Below are positions 1 to 7,406 of a stretch of 31,533 nucleotides of DNA, one piece after another (the stretch's first letter is position 1; each line of letters starts with the position of its first letter). The position numbers were made by a program, and so were the translations under genes. Location: assembly GCA_020026435.1 (NCBI GenBank), contig JAHHQK010000024.1, positions 1 through 31,533 of the forward strand, given 5' to 3'. The notes below the pieces were generated by a model. The model was not told the DNA's origin, ran no database searches, and saw nothing but the letters and a program-made list of their open reading frames with translations. Source of the DNA: Alistipes sp. Its GTDB lineage: Bacteria > Bacteroidota > Bacteroidia > Bacteroidales > Rikenellaceae.

Positions 1-9
1 GGTGTGGAG

Positions 10-51
10 GGAAAAGAAAAGAGCCGATCGGACAGGGTGTCCGGTCGGCTC
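10..51 (-). terminator. Intrinsic terminator downstream of corA
   Basis: Positions 21-33 and 39-51 form a 13-bp stem with one T-G wobble around a 5-base loop. Read on the minus strand, the stem is followed by a T-rich run (TTTTCTTTT). It lies about 75 bases past the corA stop codon and so is a typical rho-independent terminator for that gene. The AT-rich spacer 52-124 shows nothing else. Confidence 0.8.
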
Positions 52-124
52 GGTTGAAAAGTTTGTATTGTATAAACAACTATGAATCAGTGTCAATAAA
101 TTATTGTAGAGAAGTTTTTAGGGG

Positions 125-1108
125 TTATAACCATTTTTTATAACGGAAATAGACGATGGTCAAGCAGGAGCAGAATACCATCATGCCGATGGCGAAAATA
201 TAGCCCACGGGGATACGCCATCCGTTGGACAGTTCCCAGATCCATTCCAGTTCGGGCATAAACTTGAAGTTCATGCCGTAGATACTCGCGATGAGGGTCG
301 CGGGCATGAAGATGACGGCGGCCACAGAGAAGATCTTGACGATCTCGTTCTGCTCGATATTGATCAGACCCAGGGAGGCGTCCTGGATATAGTCCAGACG
401 CTGGAAACTGAAATCGGCGTGGTTGATCAGCGAGTTGACATCCTTGATCATCAGTTGCAGGCGCGGGTAGATATCGTTCGGGAAGCGTTCCGAACGCAGA
501 ATGCCCGAAAGAACGCGCTGGCGGTCGAAGATATTCTCACGGAGCAACATGGTGCTCTCCTGCAAGGCACTGATGCGGTGGAGGACCTCCTTGTCGATGG
601 CGTCCTCGGAGTTGATGGCCTTGGCCAGGGCGGCAACCTGTTTGGCCACAAGCTCGACAAGGTCGGCATCGAAGTCGATGCGCACCTCGAGAAGCGAGAT
701 AAAGAGATGGTAGCCTGTGGAGTAGCTTCGGTAGTTCATCTGAAGGCGTTTCTCCGTCTCGCGGAAGGTCCGGAACTCGGCATTACGTACCGAAACCAGG
801 ACTCCCTCGTTGGAGATGATGAACGAAACGGGTTCGACGATGAATGATTCGCCCGTGGGTACGAAGAAGTTGGAGTTGGAGATGATCGTGTTCTCGGTCT
901 CGGAATACTTGGACGTAGACTCGATCTCCTCGACCTGCTGGCGCGTCTGAAGACTGATCTCCATGAAATTCTCGACGGCCTTCCGCTCCTTGATCGTAGG
1001 CGAAATCATATCCACCCACAAAATGTCGTCGTAACCCAACTCGTCGAAGAGTTTCGTGTCGGCATTGCGGATGATCTTGTTATATTGCTTGAGATAAATT
1101 GTAATCAT
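125..1108 (-). CDS. corA: CorA-family magnesium/divalent cation transporter
   Basis: Inner-membrane channel of the CorA/MIT family, which forms pentamers and lets Mg2+ (or Co2+/Ni2+) into the cell. The 327-residue protein has the family layout: a long soluble cytoplasmic part rich in charged helices (residues 1 to about 265), then two C-terminal membrane segments. The signature GMN motif ends the first segment (YGMN, residues 277-280), followed by the short acidic periplasmic loop (MPELEW) and a second hydrophobic helix ending in a basic tail (YKKWL). Length and motif order match the family. It is transcribed away from the mqnA-like gene on the same strand, 73 bases downstream of it, and has its own terminator at 10-51. 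Ion preference cannot be read from the sequence. Confidence 0.93.
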   Translation of the reverse strand: MITIYLKQYNKIIRNADTKLFDELGYDDILWVDMISPTIKERKAVENFMEISLQTRQQVEEIESTSKYSETENTIISNSNFFVPTGESFIVEPVSFIISNEGVLVSVRNAEFRTFRETEKRLQMNYRSYSTGYHLFISLLEVRIDFDADLVELVAKQVAALAKAINSEDAIDKEVLHRISALQESTMLLRENIFDRQRVLSGILRSERFPNDIYPRLQLMIKDVNSLINHADFSFQRLDYIQDASLGLINIEQNEIVKIFSVAAVIFMPATLIASIYGMNFKFMPELEWIWELSNGWRIPVGYIFAIGMMVFCSCLTIVYFRYKKWL

Positions 1109-1181
1109 ATACGCCCTCTTGAAAAATTTGAGAATCCATTGCTTTTTGAAGAGGCAGACTTACCCGAGTCCGCTAATCCCT

Positions 1182-1775
1182 TCAGCCGGGATTGGCGTGT
1201 AGGGGGACTTTGAACCCCGATTCCCAAAATTTTTTAAGCGTTTCGTGTTTCTGCTCGTCCAGCCCGAAATCCAGGTGCATGAGGTGGTCGTAGGACTCCA
1301 CGGGATCGGGTACACCGGCGTCGAGGAGCGACTCGTAGAGGCGTTCCAGACCGAAGGTCAGGGCGTGTTGAAGATGCTCGACCAAGTTGGGATCGGTGTC
1401 GATATGGGCTACCCACACGGCATAGGCCCACGGCTCGTCGAGGTCCAGAAGACGCGACAGCGGGGCATGATCTCCGTCGAAAAGATGGAGGATCGGTGAG
1501 TGGGGGTCGACGATGGGAAGGTATTCGTCGTCCTCGTCGTTGCCGCGATAGCCGATGCAATAGTCCGTGACGATGCGGGCCTGGCGGAGTGTGGGGACAA
1601 CGTGGACGGGGACCAACGCAAGGTCGGCTCGTCCGGAGTTGAAATCGGAAACGGTGGTGGTGAAATCGGACAACAGTAGTTCGGCGCGAAGGTTGCCTTC
1701 GTGCTTAATGCCGTAGAGAAACGGCGTCGTATCGAGATACGACACAGCGGCTATACGTGGAACTATGACCATCAT
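1182..1775 (-). CDS. MqnA-like protein (futalosine-pathway menaquinone synthesis), shortened
   Basis: Resembles MqnA, the chorismate dehydratase that starts the futalosine route to menaquinone, a periplasmic-binding-protein fold. Family-like stretches are the N-terminal AAVSYLDTTPFLYG, the GRADLALVPV stretch, DYCIG, DPHS, and a C-terminal YAVWVAH segment followed by helices. The reading frame can be extended upstream to 1820, but a perfect promoter box lies at 1808-1815, so translation must start downstream of it; the adjacent ATGs at 1775 and 1772 fit homologous N-termini. At about 197 residues it is clearly shorter than the usual 250 or so: the segment between DYCIG and AVWVA appears condensed, which removes part of the normal domain. 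It may be a divergent functional enzyme, a binding-only relative, or a decaying copy. Confidence 0.72.
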   Translation of the reverse strand: MMVIVPRIAAVSYLDTTPFLYGIKHEGNLRAELLLSDFTTTVSDFNSGRADLALVPVHVVPTLRQARIVTDYCIGYRGNDEDDEYLPIVDPHSPILHLFDGDHAPLSRLLDLDEPWAYAVWVAHIDTDPNLVEHLQHALTFGLERLYESLLDAGVPDPVESYDHLMHLDFGLDEQKHETLKKFWESGFKVPLHANPG

Positions 1776-1807
1776 CCATAAAAATAATATACCTTGATTC
1801 GATTCGA

Positions 1808-1815
1808 CAAAGATA
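1808..1815 (-). promoter_or_regulatory. Bacteroidota -7 box (TATCTTTG) for the mqnA-like gene
   Basis: On the minus strand 1815-1808 reads TATCTTTG, a perfect TAnnTTTG element. The predicted start of transcription is near 1801, giving a leader of about 26 bases to the ATG at 1775. No clear -33 box is visible. The box fixes the gene start because the longer reading frame would begin upstream of the transcript. Confidence 0.7.
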
Positions 1816-1867
1816 AACATTATTTATAAGATTTTTCCATAATTTTTGGAAAAAGTGTGTCGACCTC

Positions 1868-1899
1868 TTGACAAACGGGGAGGTGTGGTTGTATATTTG
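1868..1899 (+). promoter_or_regulatory. Strong candidate promoter with no adjacent gene
   Basis: TTG at 1868-1870 followed by 21 bases and a perfect TATATTTG at 1892-1899 matches the Bacteroidota housekeeping promoter well. Transcription would start near 1906, but the first convincing plus-strand gene begins at 2709. The product could be a small RNA or a leader of about 800 bases for the phage-derived operon. Confidence 0.6.
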
Positions 1900-1905
1900 T
1901 CCCGT

Positions 1906-2708
1906 CAAACAACTCGAGGGAGTTCTTCCCGGGTGAGTTTTCAACAATTTCAAATGTTTGTGAATCAGATCGCTGTCGGGAGATATTAACCGATTGTCAA
2001 CAATTGTAAACGGATTGTTGACAGACTTTGAACTTTTCAACAAAATCCATTCGGAGAAATTAGCCCGTCGGTCTGAGGGCATGAGGATGTTAGGATCCGT
2101 CTCAAATCTTTTCTTTTTTTACGTCTTTTTCGTGGACTTCGGAGCTCGAAAAATTTAAGGGCCGGGGGCTTGCCGCGATGGCTGGGGCTTGAGGGGCTTG
2201 GGGAACGCAGAGCGGCCGGGGATCGGTCGTGCGGCGGCAATTCAGCTGAGGAACGGAAGGTCCGGGGCAGCGGAATGGGTGGTCGGTGAGAGAGTCGGCA
2301 ATTCGGTCGCGGAACGGTTGGATGGCTGCGGAGCGGGTCTTGGTTCGGAGCACGGGGGATGGTTGGGGAGAGGCTTTGGCCGAGATCGGGTGGCGTGTCG
2401 GCGGGGTTGAACTTGGGGCGGGCCTTTGGAGGGTCGGCTTGGGGTGAAGATCCGGATTTGAGAACTCGGGGCGGGTGGAGCAGGTCGGGCGGTTTGCAGT
2501 CGCGGAGGAGGGTGGGAGAAAAGGGCGGAGTGTAGATTCCGGGGTGGGTATGGGGCGTTTTGGAGCGCGGCCTGATTCCTTGAGAAAAATCATTAGCGGG
2601 GATGGCAGATCTCCCTCATCAAAAAAAGATCGGCGCATTTCTTTGATCTGTGGGTTGGCCGTTGTCTTGGCACTCGTGAGCAAAATCCCTAAAAAAAAAT
2701 TTTTTGTC
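1906..2708. other. Gene-free region: AT-rich repeat-bearing part, then a G-rich tract
   Basis: From 1906 to about 2100 the DNA is AT-rich and carries several TCAACA/TGTTGA motifs, including a perfect 10-bp inverted repeat. From about 2150 to 2620 the plus strand becomes very G-rich with many runs of three or more G. Around 2620-2665 an AT-rich imperfect hairpin (ATCAAA...TTTGAT) is visible, and an A-run/T-run lies at about 2692-2707 just before the first phage-like gene. The open frames in this stretch have repetitive, low-information translations, and I see no family in them. Confidence 0.6.
1995..2023. repeat. Perfect 10-bp inverted repeat TGTCAACAAT/ATTGTTGACA
   Basis: TGTCAACAAT (1995-2004) and its exact complement ATTGTTGACA (2014-2023) flank a 9-base spacer. 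Related TTTTCAACA motifs lie nearby at about 1934-1942 and 2034-2042. The arrangement suits a dimeric regulator's operator, an RNA hairpin in the transcript from 1906, or DnaA-box-like sites; none can be chosen from sequence alone. Confidence 0.65.
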
Positions 2709-3671
2709 ATGCAATTTACCAAATTTCCTTTGCAATTCTCTTCGGTCGACAAGCCGTTGGTCTACGGCGTGAAGGTCGACAAACCGTCGATGTTGGATTT
2801 CATGATCATCGACAGGCATTCACAGAAAATATTGGGCGTGAGACGTTTCATGTCGGTGACGGAGACGGATTGCGACATAGCTCCCTATCTGGAAGGCGTG
2901 ATCGGATTCAGTCCCAGAATGGGGGTGACGGATCTGGGCACCGGTGAGGATCGGATGGTGTTGGTCGGTGTGGAGGTGACGGTAGTCGAAGGCGGACCGG
3001 GGGACGGAGGAAAGGTGTTGCGTGCGCCGGACCGTTGGTATATGCATGCGGATCGGGAGTTTGAGCCCGGGCGGCTGATCTCGACGATGCCCCGGGTGAG
3101 GATGATCGACCGTGAGGCCGGGGAGGAGCTTACCCTGTGGATGGAGCAGGGGCAGAAGGTGTTGATGGCCTTTGAGTACAGGAATCGACGGATGACGAAG
3201 AATTTTACGGCCCCCCGACAGGGTGTATGGGTGCTGAAGGTCGCACCGTGGAACTACCCCGGAGTGGAGCTGGTGAGCATCGACACGGGACGGGGAGAGA
3301 AGATGGAGTGTACGGTGGCGGATGCGCCCGAGGGGAGTGTGACGCTGGCCTGGAGAAGCAGCATGGGGTCGGTCGAGCATTACACCTTTCCGCAGCAGGT
3401 CGGGGCGTGTTTCGAGGTGGAGGGCAAGGAGGAGCCGCGGGTCCGAAGCCGGATGAAACGAACGCTGAGATCGGCCTATGAGCGTCGGGAGGTGTTGGAG
3501 GCATTGGCCGAGGTGGCGGCATCGCCCGAGGTGTGGGTGTGCGAACAGAGGAATCTGTACCGGCGTGTGGAGGTGGTGAGCCACGGGGTGACATGGCCCG
3601 AAGGGGGCGGGCTGAAGTGTTTGGAGATAGATGTGGTGTTGGATCAGAATAACAGAAAATCATGGAACTGA
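2709..3671 (+). CDS. Phage-operon protein of unknown function, beta-rich, first gene of the block
   Basis: A 320-residue soluble protein whose family I do not recognise. No signal peptide or membrane segment is visible. The chain is dominated by short alternating hydrophobic and polar stretches typical of beta-sandwich proteins, with one clearly helical part at about residues 240-270 (rich in Arg and Glu). Because it precedes and overlaps (by 10 bases) a probable tail-associated gene, a tail or baseplate role is an inference. The frame stays open upstream to 2475, but the extra 78 residues are low-complexity and encoded in the G-rich tract; the ATG at 2709, right after an A/T-rich stretch, gives a sensible N-terminus (MQFTKFPLQF). 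No good promoter is visible directly upstream. Confidence 0.72.
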   Translation: MQFTKFPLQFSSVDKPLVYGVKVDKPSMLDFMIIDRHSQKILGVRRFMSVTETDCDIAPYLEGVIGFSPRMGVTDLGTGEDRMVLVGVEVTVVEGGPGDGGKVLRAPDRWYMHADREFEPGRLISTMPRVRMIDREAGEELTLWMEQGQKVLMAFEYRNRRMTKNFTAPRQGVWVLKVAPWNYPGVELVSIDTGRGEKMECTVADAPEGSVTLAWRSSMGSVEHYTFPQQVGACFEVEGKEEPRVRSRMKRTLRSAYERREVLEALAEVAASPEVWVCEQRNLYRRVEVVSHGVTWPEGGGLKCLEIDVVLDQNNRKSWN

Positions 3672-6031
3672 AAATTGACGGTCGAAGGTGTGAGTTGGGA
3701 CGGGACAAGATCCTGATCCCGGAGTTCGATGCCGCGAAGTTGCGCGACATAAACCAGGCCCGCGAGGGGCGTACCCTGAAGGTCGTGATTCCGGCTACGC
3801 CCCAAAACGACAGGGTGATGGGGTTTGCCAGGGATCCTCATGCCCGCGACAAATTCAACAAGGTGCGGCACACGGCCCGTGTGGAGTGGAACGCGGAGGT
3901 GTTGTTCGAGGGGGTGGTCAGGTTGCTCGAAGCGTCGGACCGGAAGTATGTGATCGACATCAGAGAGGGAGGGGCCGCGTGGGCCAAGATGGCGGCGAAG
4001 GGCAGGATCCGCGATCTGAAGATCGGTTACGGGGAGGTATTGTCGGAGGTGACCGTCAGAAACAGCTGGGAGGACGACAAGCCCGTGAAGTTCTTCCCGA
4101 TTTACAGGGACGAATACATGGCGGAGGATCCCAGGGAGGATCTCAAACCTTGGGTGAGGGTATTGTCGATTGACGATTATCACCCGTTCCTGCATGTGGG
4201 AACGCTGGTCGGAAGGATATTCGGGCAGGCGGGGTACAGGATCGAGAGCCGGTTTCTGTCCTCGGAGCTGTTCCGGTCGCTCTACATGGCGGGCGGGTAT
4301 CACCGACGCAATGTAGAGGGGGAGTTTCTGAGGCGGAAGATGGGTTTCTTGGCGCGGAGATTAAAGCCCGTATCGGCTGTGGCGGGAGCGGACGGAAGGG
4401 TTTATGCCGATCCGAAGGCCCTGTACAACACGGTGGGCAACCTCGTGGAGAGTGCCGACCCGAAGGCGGTGGATTGCGACGGAGTGCAGCTCGTACAGCT
4501 CTACAACAACGGCGGGTGTTTCGCCGAAAAGGAGGGCAAGATCTGCTACACGGCTCCGGGAAAGGTGAATGTGGGATTTGAGTATCGGTTGAAGTTCGTG
4601 ACCGACCACAGAATCAAGGACCGAAAGCGGCTGGAGGGGTTTGACACCGTGTTGTTGTGGCCGGGAATGGTCGTGAAGTTCGATCTGGTGAACCGGTATA
4701 AGGATCAGAGAAGGGCGTTGACCGGGAATATGATGTATCGGGTCATCGTATTCGGGCATCGGGCGGGGCAGCGTTACCGTCTGCTTTACACGAAGGACGG
4801 GGTGGAGCGTGTGGTATGGAGTGAGTTCGAGGGGCGTGAGGCGGAGGTCGCAACGGCGGTCAGCGGTACGTTCGGAGAACCGCTGCTGGAAGTATTTGAC
4901 TCCCGAAAGGGCGGTTGGGTGGCCTACAAGGAGGATTGGGCCTTGTATGAGGGTTATGTCAGGGAACGGGGTGAGACCCGTGTGGATGTGACGATCAGAA
5001 CTGCCCCCGAGGAGTTTTATGCGGGCAAGACGAAGTATTTCGACCAAATCATATTCGAGGGGGCCGAGGCGGGAATGAAGCTGACCCTGGAGAAGGAGTG
5101 TGGGTTGAAGGCCGTATTTGGCGATATGCCCGGGTACGGGTCGGTGCTGGAATTTGAGGATGTGGCCCAGGTCGGAATGAGGCAGATCGAGTTGCTGGAG
5201 GCCCTGGCGCAGATGTTCAACCTCAGGTTTATGACCGTGGAGGATGAGGCGGTCGTAAGGATCGAGCCGGCGGACGATTTCTACACGGGCGGAGCGTGGG
5301 ACTGGAGGCCGTGGTGCGATCCGGAACGGGAGGTCGTAAGGCGGGACAGGGTCTTGGAGCTGCACGAGCAGGAGGTGTTGTGTTATCAGCCGGGAACAGG
5401 GCCCGTGGGGCGTCTGGAGGTGAAGGAACAACGGAAGTTCGGGGCGTGGAGCCACGAGGTGAAATCGGCGGCGGTGTTGCAGGGCGTGGGGGTGGATCGG
5501 AATCCGGTGTTTCAGCCCTCGGTCAATGCCTCGGATCGGTTCGGATGTGCACCCTCGGCCCGGATACTGTGGATCGGTGACCGGGACGGCGTGGAGTTGG
5601 GGGTGGACGAGGAAGTGCCGCGAATAGTCCGTTATGCGGGGCTTTGTCCCCTGCCCGAGGGCGAGGTATGGCCCGGGGCGGAGCATACGGGGCGGTATCC
5701 GCTGGCGGCTTTCCACTTCGAGGGTGACGGTGTGACATCGGGATTCACACTCTGTTTCGAAGACAGGGACAAGGTAGAGGGACTCAACAGATTCCACCGT
5801 GGTGAACTGGCGCGCAGGGAGGAGTTGGAGCAGATCTCGATATGGCTCAGGCTGCCGGTGTGGGAGTATGGGGCTTTGTTCGGATCGTCGCCCAGGGGAA
5901 TGGGGATCGGGGCGGTGTTCCGTCTGAAAACGCGGATGGGTGAGGTGATGGCCACCCTGGCCCGTGTGGGAAAGTACGACCCTCAGAGCGGGGCGGTGTG
6001 TTGTGTGTTTGATCGTTTGCCCAAAGACTGA
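3662..6031 (+). CDS. Large probable phage tail/baseplate-associated protein
   Basis: A 789-residue protein, the largest of the phage-like block. There is no signal peptide or membrane segment. The first 120 residues are short beta-like stretches (MELKIDGRRCELGRDKILIP), the middle mixes beta-rich segments with many aromatic residues, and the C-terminal 150 residues contain an Arg/Glu-rich helical stretch (FHRGELARREELEQ) followed by a compact beta-like tail. From memory this C-terminal pattern resembles large uncharacterised tail-region proteins of Bacteroidota prophages, possibly hub-like; that is a weak assignment. It overlaps its upstream neighbour by 10 bases and is followed after 4 bases by the next gene, so the three are probably co-translated. 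A 569-codon open frame on the opposite strand is only a shadow produced by the composition. Confidence 0.7.
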   Translation: MELKIDGRRCELGRDKILIPEFDAAKLRDINQAREGRTLKVVIPATPQNDRVMGFARDPHARDKFNKVRHTARVEWNAEVLFEGVVRLLEASDRKYVIDIREGGAAWAKMAAKGRIRDLKIGYGEVLSEVTVRNSWEDDKPVKFFPIYRDEYMAEDPREDLKPWVRVLSIDDYHPFLHVGTLVGRIFGQAGYRIESRFLSSELFRSLYMAGGYHRRNVEGEFLRRKMGFLARRLKPVSAVAGADGRVYADPKALYNTVGNLVESADPKAVDCDGVQLVQLYNNGGCFAEKEGKICYTAPGKVNVGFEYRLKFVTDHRIKDRKRLEGFDTVLLWPGMVVKFDLVNRYKDQRRALTGNMMYRVIVFGHRAGQRYRLLYTKDGVERVVWSEFEGREAEVATAVSGTFGEPLLEVFDSRKGGWVAYKEDWALYEGYVRERGETRVDVTIRTAPEEFYAGKTKYFDQIIFEGAEAGMKLTLEKECGLKAVFGDMPGYGSVLEFEDVAQVGMRQIELLEALAQMFNLRFMTVEDEAVVRIEPADDFYTGGAWDWRPWCDPEREVVRRDRVLELHEQEVLCYQPGTGPVGRLEVKEQRKFGAWSHEVKSAAVLQGVGVDRNPVFQPSVNASDRFGCAPSARILWIGDRDGVELGVDEEVPRIVRYAGLCPLPEGEVWPGAEHTGRYPLAAFHFEGDGVTSGFTLCFEDRDKVEGLNRFHRGELARREELEQISIWLRLPVWEYGALFGSSPRGMGIGAVFRLKTRMGEVMATLARVGKYDPQSGAVCCVFDRLPKD

Positions 6032-6035
6032 TGTT

Positions 6036-6305
6036 ATGACCAAAATAGAGAAAAAACTGGCCGAGATCATCCTCCGAAAGATCGAGGGATTATCGGCCGG
6101 GCAGATTGCCGAGATGATGGTATGCGAGGGATGGGCCGATCGGAAAATCTGCGAACGAATGGCGATATGCGAGGAGATCGCGGAGTTGGAAAAAAACGGA
6201 ATGCCCCGCTGCGAGGCTATGGAGGTCGCGGCCCGGAAGTTTTGCTGCTCCTATGAGAAGGCTAGGGACAGTTTCTATAAAACAATCAAAAATCACAGGA
6301 AATGA
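6036..6305 (+). CDS. Small helical protein, possible DNA-binding/packaging or regulatory factor
   Basis: An 89-residue basic, helix-rich protein of unknown family. It begins with an amphipathic stretch (KIEKKLAEIILRKIEG), then a segment that could be helix-turn-helix (SAGQIAEMM), and ends with a second candidate (EAMEVAARKFCCSYEKAR) and a Lys/His-rich tail. It has five cysteines, spread along the chain and not in a clear zinc-binding spacing apart from one adjacent pair. The ATG at 6036 is preferred over the in-frame upstream start, which would lie inside the tail-like gene. Its stop overlaps the start of the protease gene (ATGA at 6302-6305), indicating coupled translation. A small terminase, scaffold helper or regulator would all fit its place just upstream of the head genes; the sequence does not decide. 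Confidence 0.6.
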   Translation: MTKIEKKLAEIILRKIEGLSAGQIAEMMVCEGWADRKICERMAICEEIAELEKNGMPRCEAMEVAARKFCCSYEKARDSFYKTIKNHRK

Positions 6306-7279
6306 AATCGGAAATCCAAATCAGGAATGAAGCCGAAGTCTGTCAGATCGACATCGAAGGGACGATCGGCGTGCCCGAAGAGTGGCAGTTTGAAAAGGCG
6401 GACCAGAGGGTGGCTACCTATGAGAAATTCAGGGAGACGGTTCGCGAAATCGCGCAGATCGAGGCCCGGGAGGTGGTCGTAAACATACGTTCGACGGGCG
6501 GGGATGTGAACGACGCCCTGTTGATCTATGATGCCCTGCGTTCGTTGCAGGCGAAGATCACGACGCGTTGTTACGGGTATACGGCTTCGGCCGCAACGAT
6601 CATTGCCCAGGCGGCATCGGAGGGGCGTCGGCAGATTGCGCAGAGCGCTCTGTATCTGATTCACGACTCGATCTGTGTGGCCGAGGGCAATGCGCAGGAG
6701 ATCGAGGCGAAGGTCGAGATGTTGCGCAAGACCGACGAGCGGATCGCAGGGATTTACTCGACTCGTGCGGGGCGTCCGGTCGAGGAGTTTACGGAGCTGA
6801 TGGGGCGGAACAACGGCAACGGAAAGTGGATGTCACCCGAGGAGGTGATCGAAGCCGGACTGGCCGATACGCTGGTCGAGGATCAGGACGGCGAAGGCGG
6901 CAGGGGGGCCGAGACCCCGGAAGAGCAGGAACAGGGCGGCCGCGAGGGCGCATCCGGGGAGGAGGAGTCGCAGGAAGAGCCGCACAAGGAGCAGAAAGGC
7001 GGTGTAACGCGAAATGTGGCGAGCGGGTGGCATCGTCTGCTCGAGGAGCTGGGCTGGCGTCGTAAGGCGGTGGAGAAAAAGCCCGAGGCGGAGCGCAATG
7101 TATTGCACTTTGCGGAGGACGAGGCCCGATGGACGTCGAGGCTGGCCGCTGCCGAGGAGCGTCGCAAGTTCAAGGCCACCCGTGTGGAGCCGTGTCAGGA
7201 TCCCTCCTTCGGCGATACGCTGCGTTCGTCGAACGAGCGGGCCTATGCCGAGGATGTGAAGTGTTTTCGCAGCCGATAG
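6302..7279 (+). CDS. ClpP-fold phage head-maturation protease with acidic C-terminal extension
   Basis: A 325-residue protein whose first 190 residues match the S14/ClpP-like serine proteases that cut phage capsid and scaffold proteins during head maturation. The oxyanion-type NIRSTGGDV stretch (61-69), the nucleophile Ser96 in YTASAAT, and His121 in LIHDS are all present. The third catalytic position falls in NNGNGKWMS (about 170-178), where no clear Asp is seen; phage members often vary there. After the fold comes a strongly acidic, Gly/Glu/Gln-rich linker (about 193-240) and then a basic helical tail (about 250-325). That layout resembles protease-scaffold fusions in which the tail shapes the procapsid. 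It lies directly before the capsid candidate, the classical position, separated by 127 bases holding a hairpin. Confidence 0.85.
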   Translation: MKSEIQIRNEAEVCQIDIEGTIGVPEEWQFEKADQRVATYEKFRETVREIAQIEAREVVVNIRSTGGDVNDALLIYDALRSLQAKITTRCYGYTASAATIIAQAASEGRRQIAQSALYLIHDSICVAEGNAQEIEAKVEMLRKTDERIAGIYSTRAGRPVEEFTELMGRNNGNGKWMSPEEVIEAGLADTLVEDQDGEGGRGAETPEEQEQGGREGASGEEESQEEPHKEQKGGVTRNVASGWHRLLEELGWRRKAVEKKPEAERNVLHFAEDEARWTSRLAAAEERRKFKATRVEPCQDPSFGDTLRSSNERAYAEDVKCFRSR

Positions 7280-7343
7280 GTTCCCGAAAAGCACATGGAA
7301 CGGGGAAAACAGGGGGCTACCCTGCCACCCTGGTCCGTTCACC

Positions 7344-7368
7344 GAAAAAAATCCGCTCACGGAGCGGA
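7344..7368 (-). terminator. Hairpin with minus-strand terminator shape between protease and capsid genes
   Basis: TCCGCTC (7352-7358) and GAGCGGA (7362-7368) form a perfect 7-bp stem with a 3-base loop. Read on the minus strand it is followed by seven T residues (7351-7345), the form of an intrinsic terminator for antisense transcription. On the plus strand only A residues follow, so there it would act as a structured leader of the capsid mRNA rather than a stop. Confidence 0.5.
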
Positions 7369-7406
7369 AAAAGTCATAAACCAATCACTTAAAAAAACAA
7401 ACAACC

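Noticed and set aside
2475..2708. Upstream extension of the first phage-like gene by 78 codons
   Set aside because: Low-complexity, encoded in the G-rich tract; the ATG at 2709 gives a sensible N-terminus.
2102..2752. 216-codon minus-strand frame in the G-rich tract
   Set aside because: Pro/Ser/Arg-rich low-information translation, no family, and it overlaps the start of the phage operon; explained by the strand composition.
4361..6070. 569-codon minus-strand frame opposite the large tail-like gene
   Set aside because: A shadow frame: His/Pro/Arg/Gln-rich with no motif, produced by the codon bias of the real gene.
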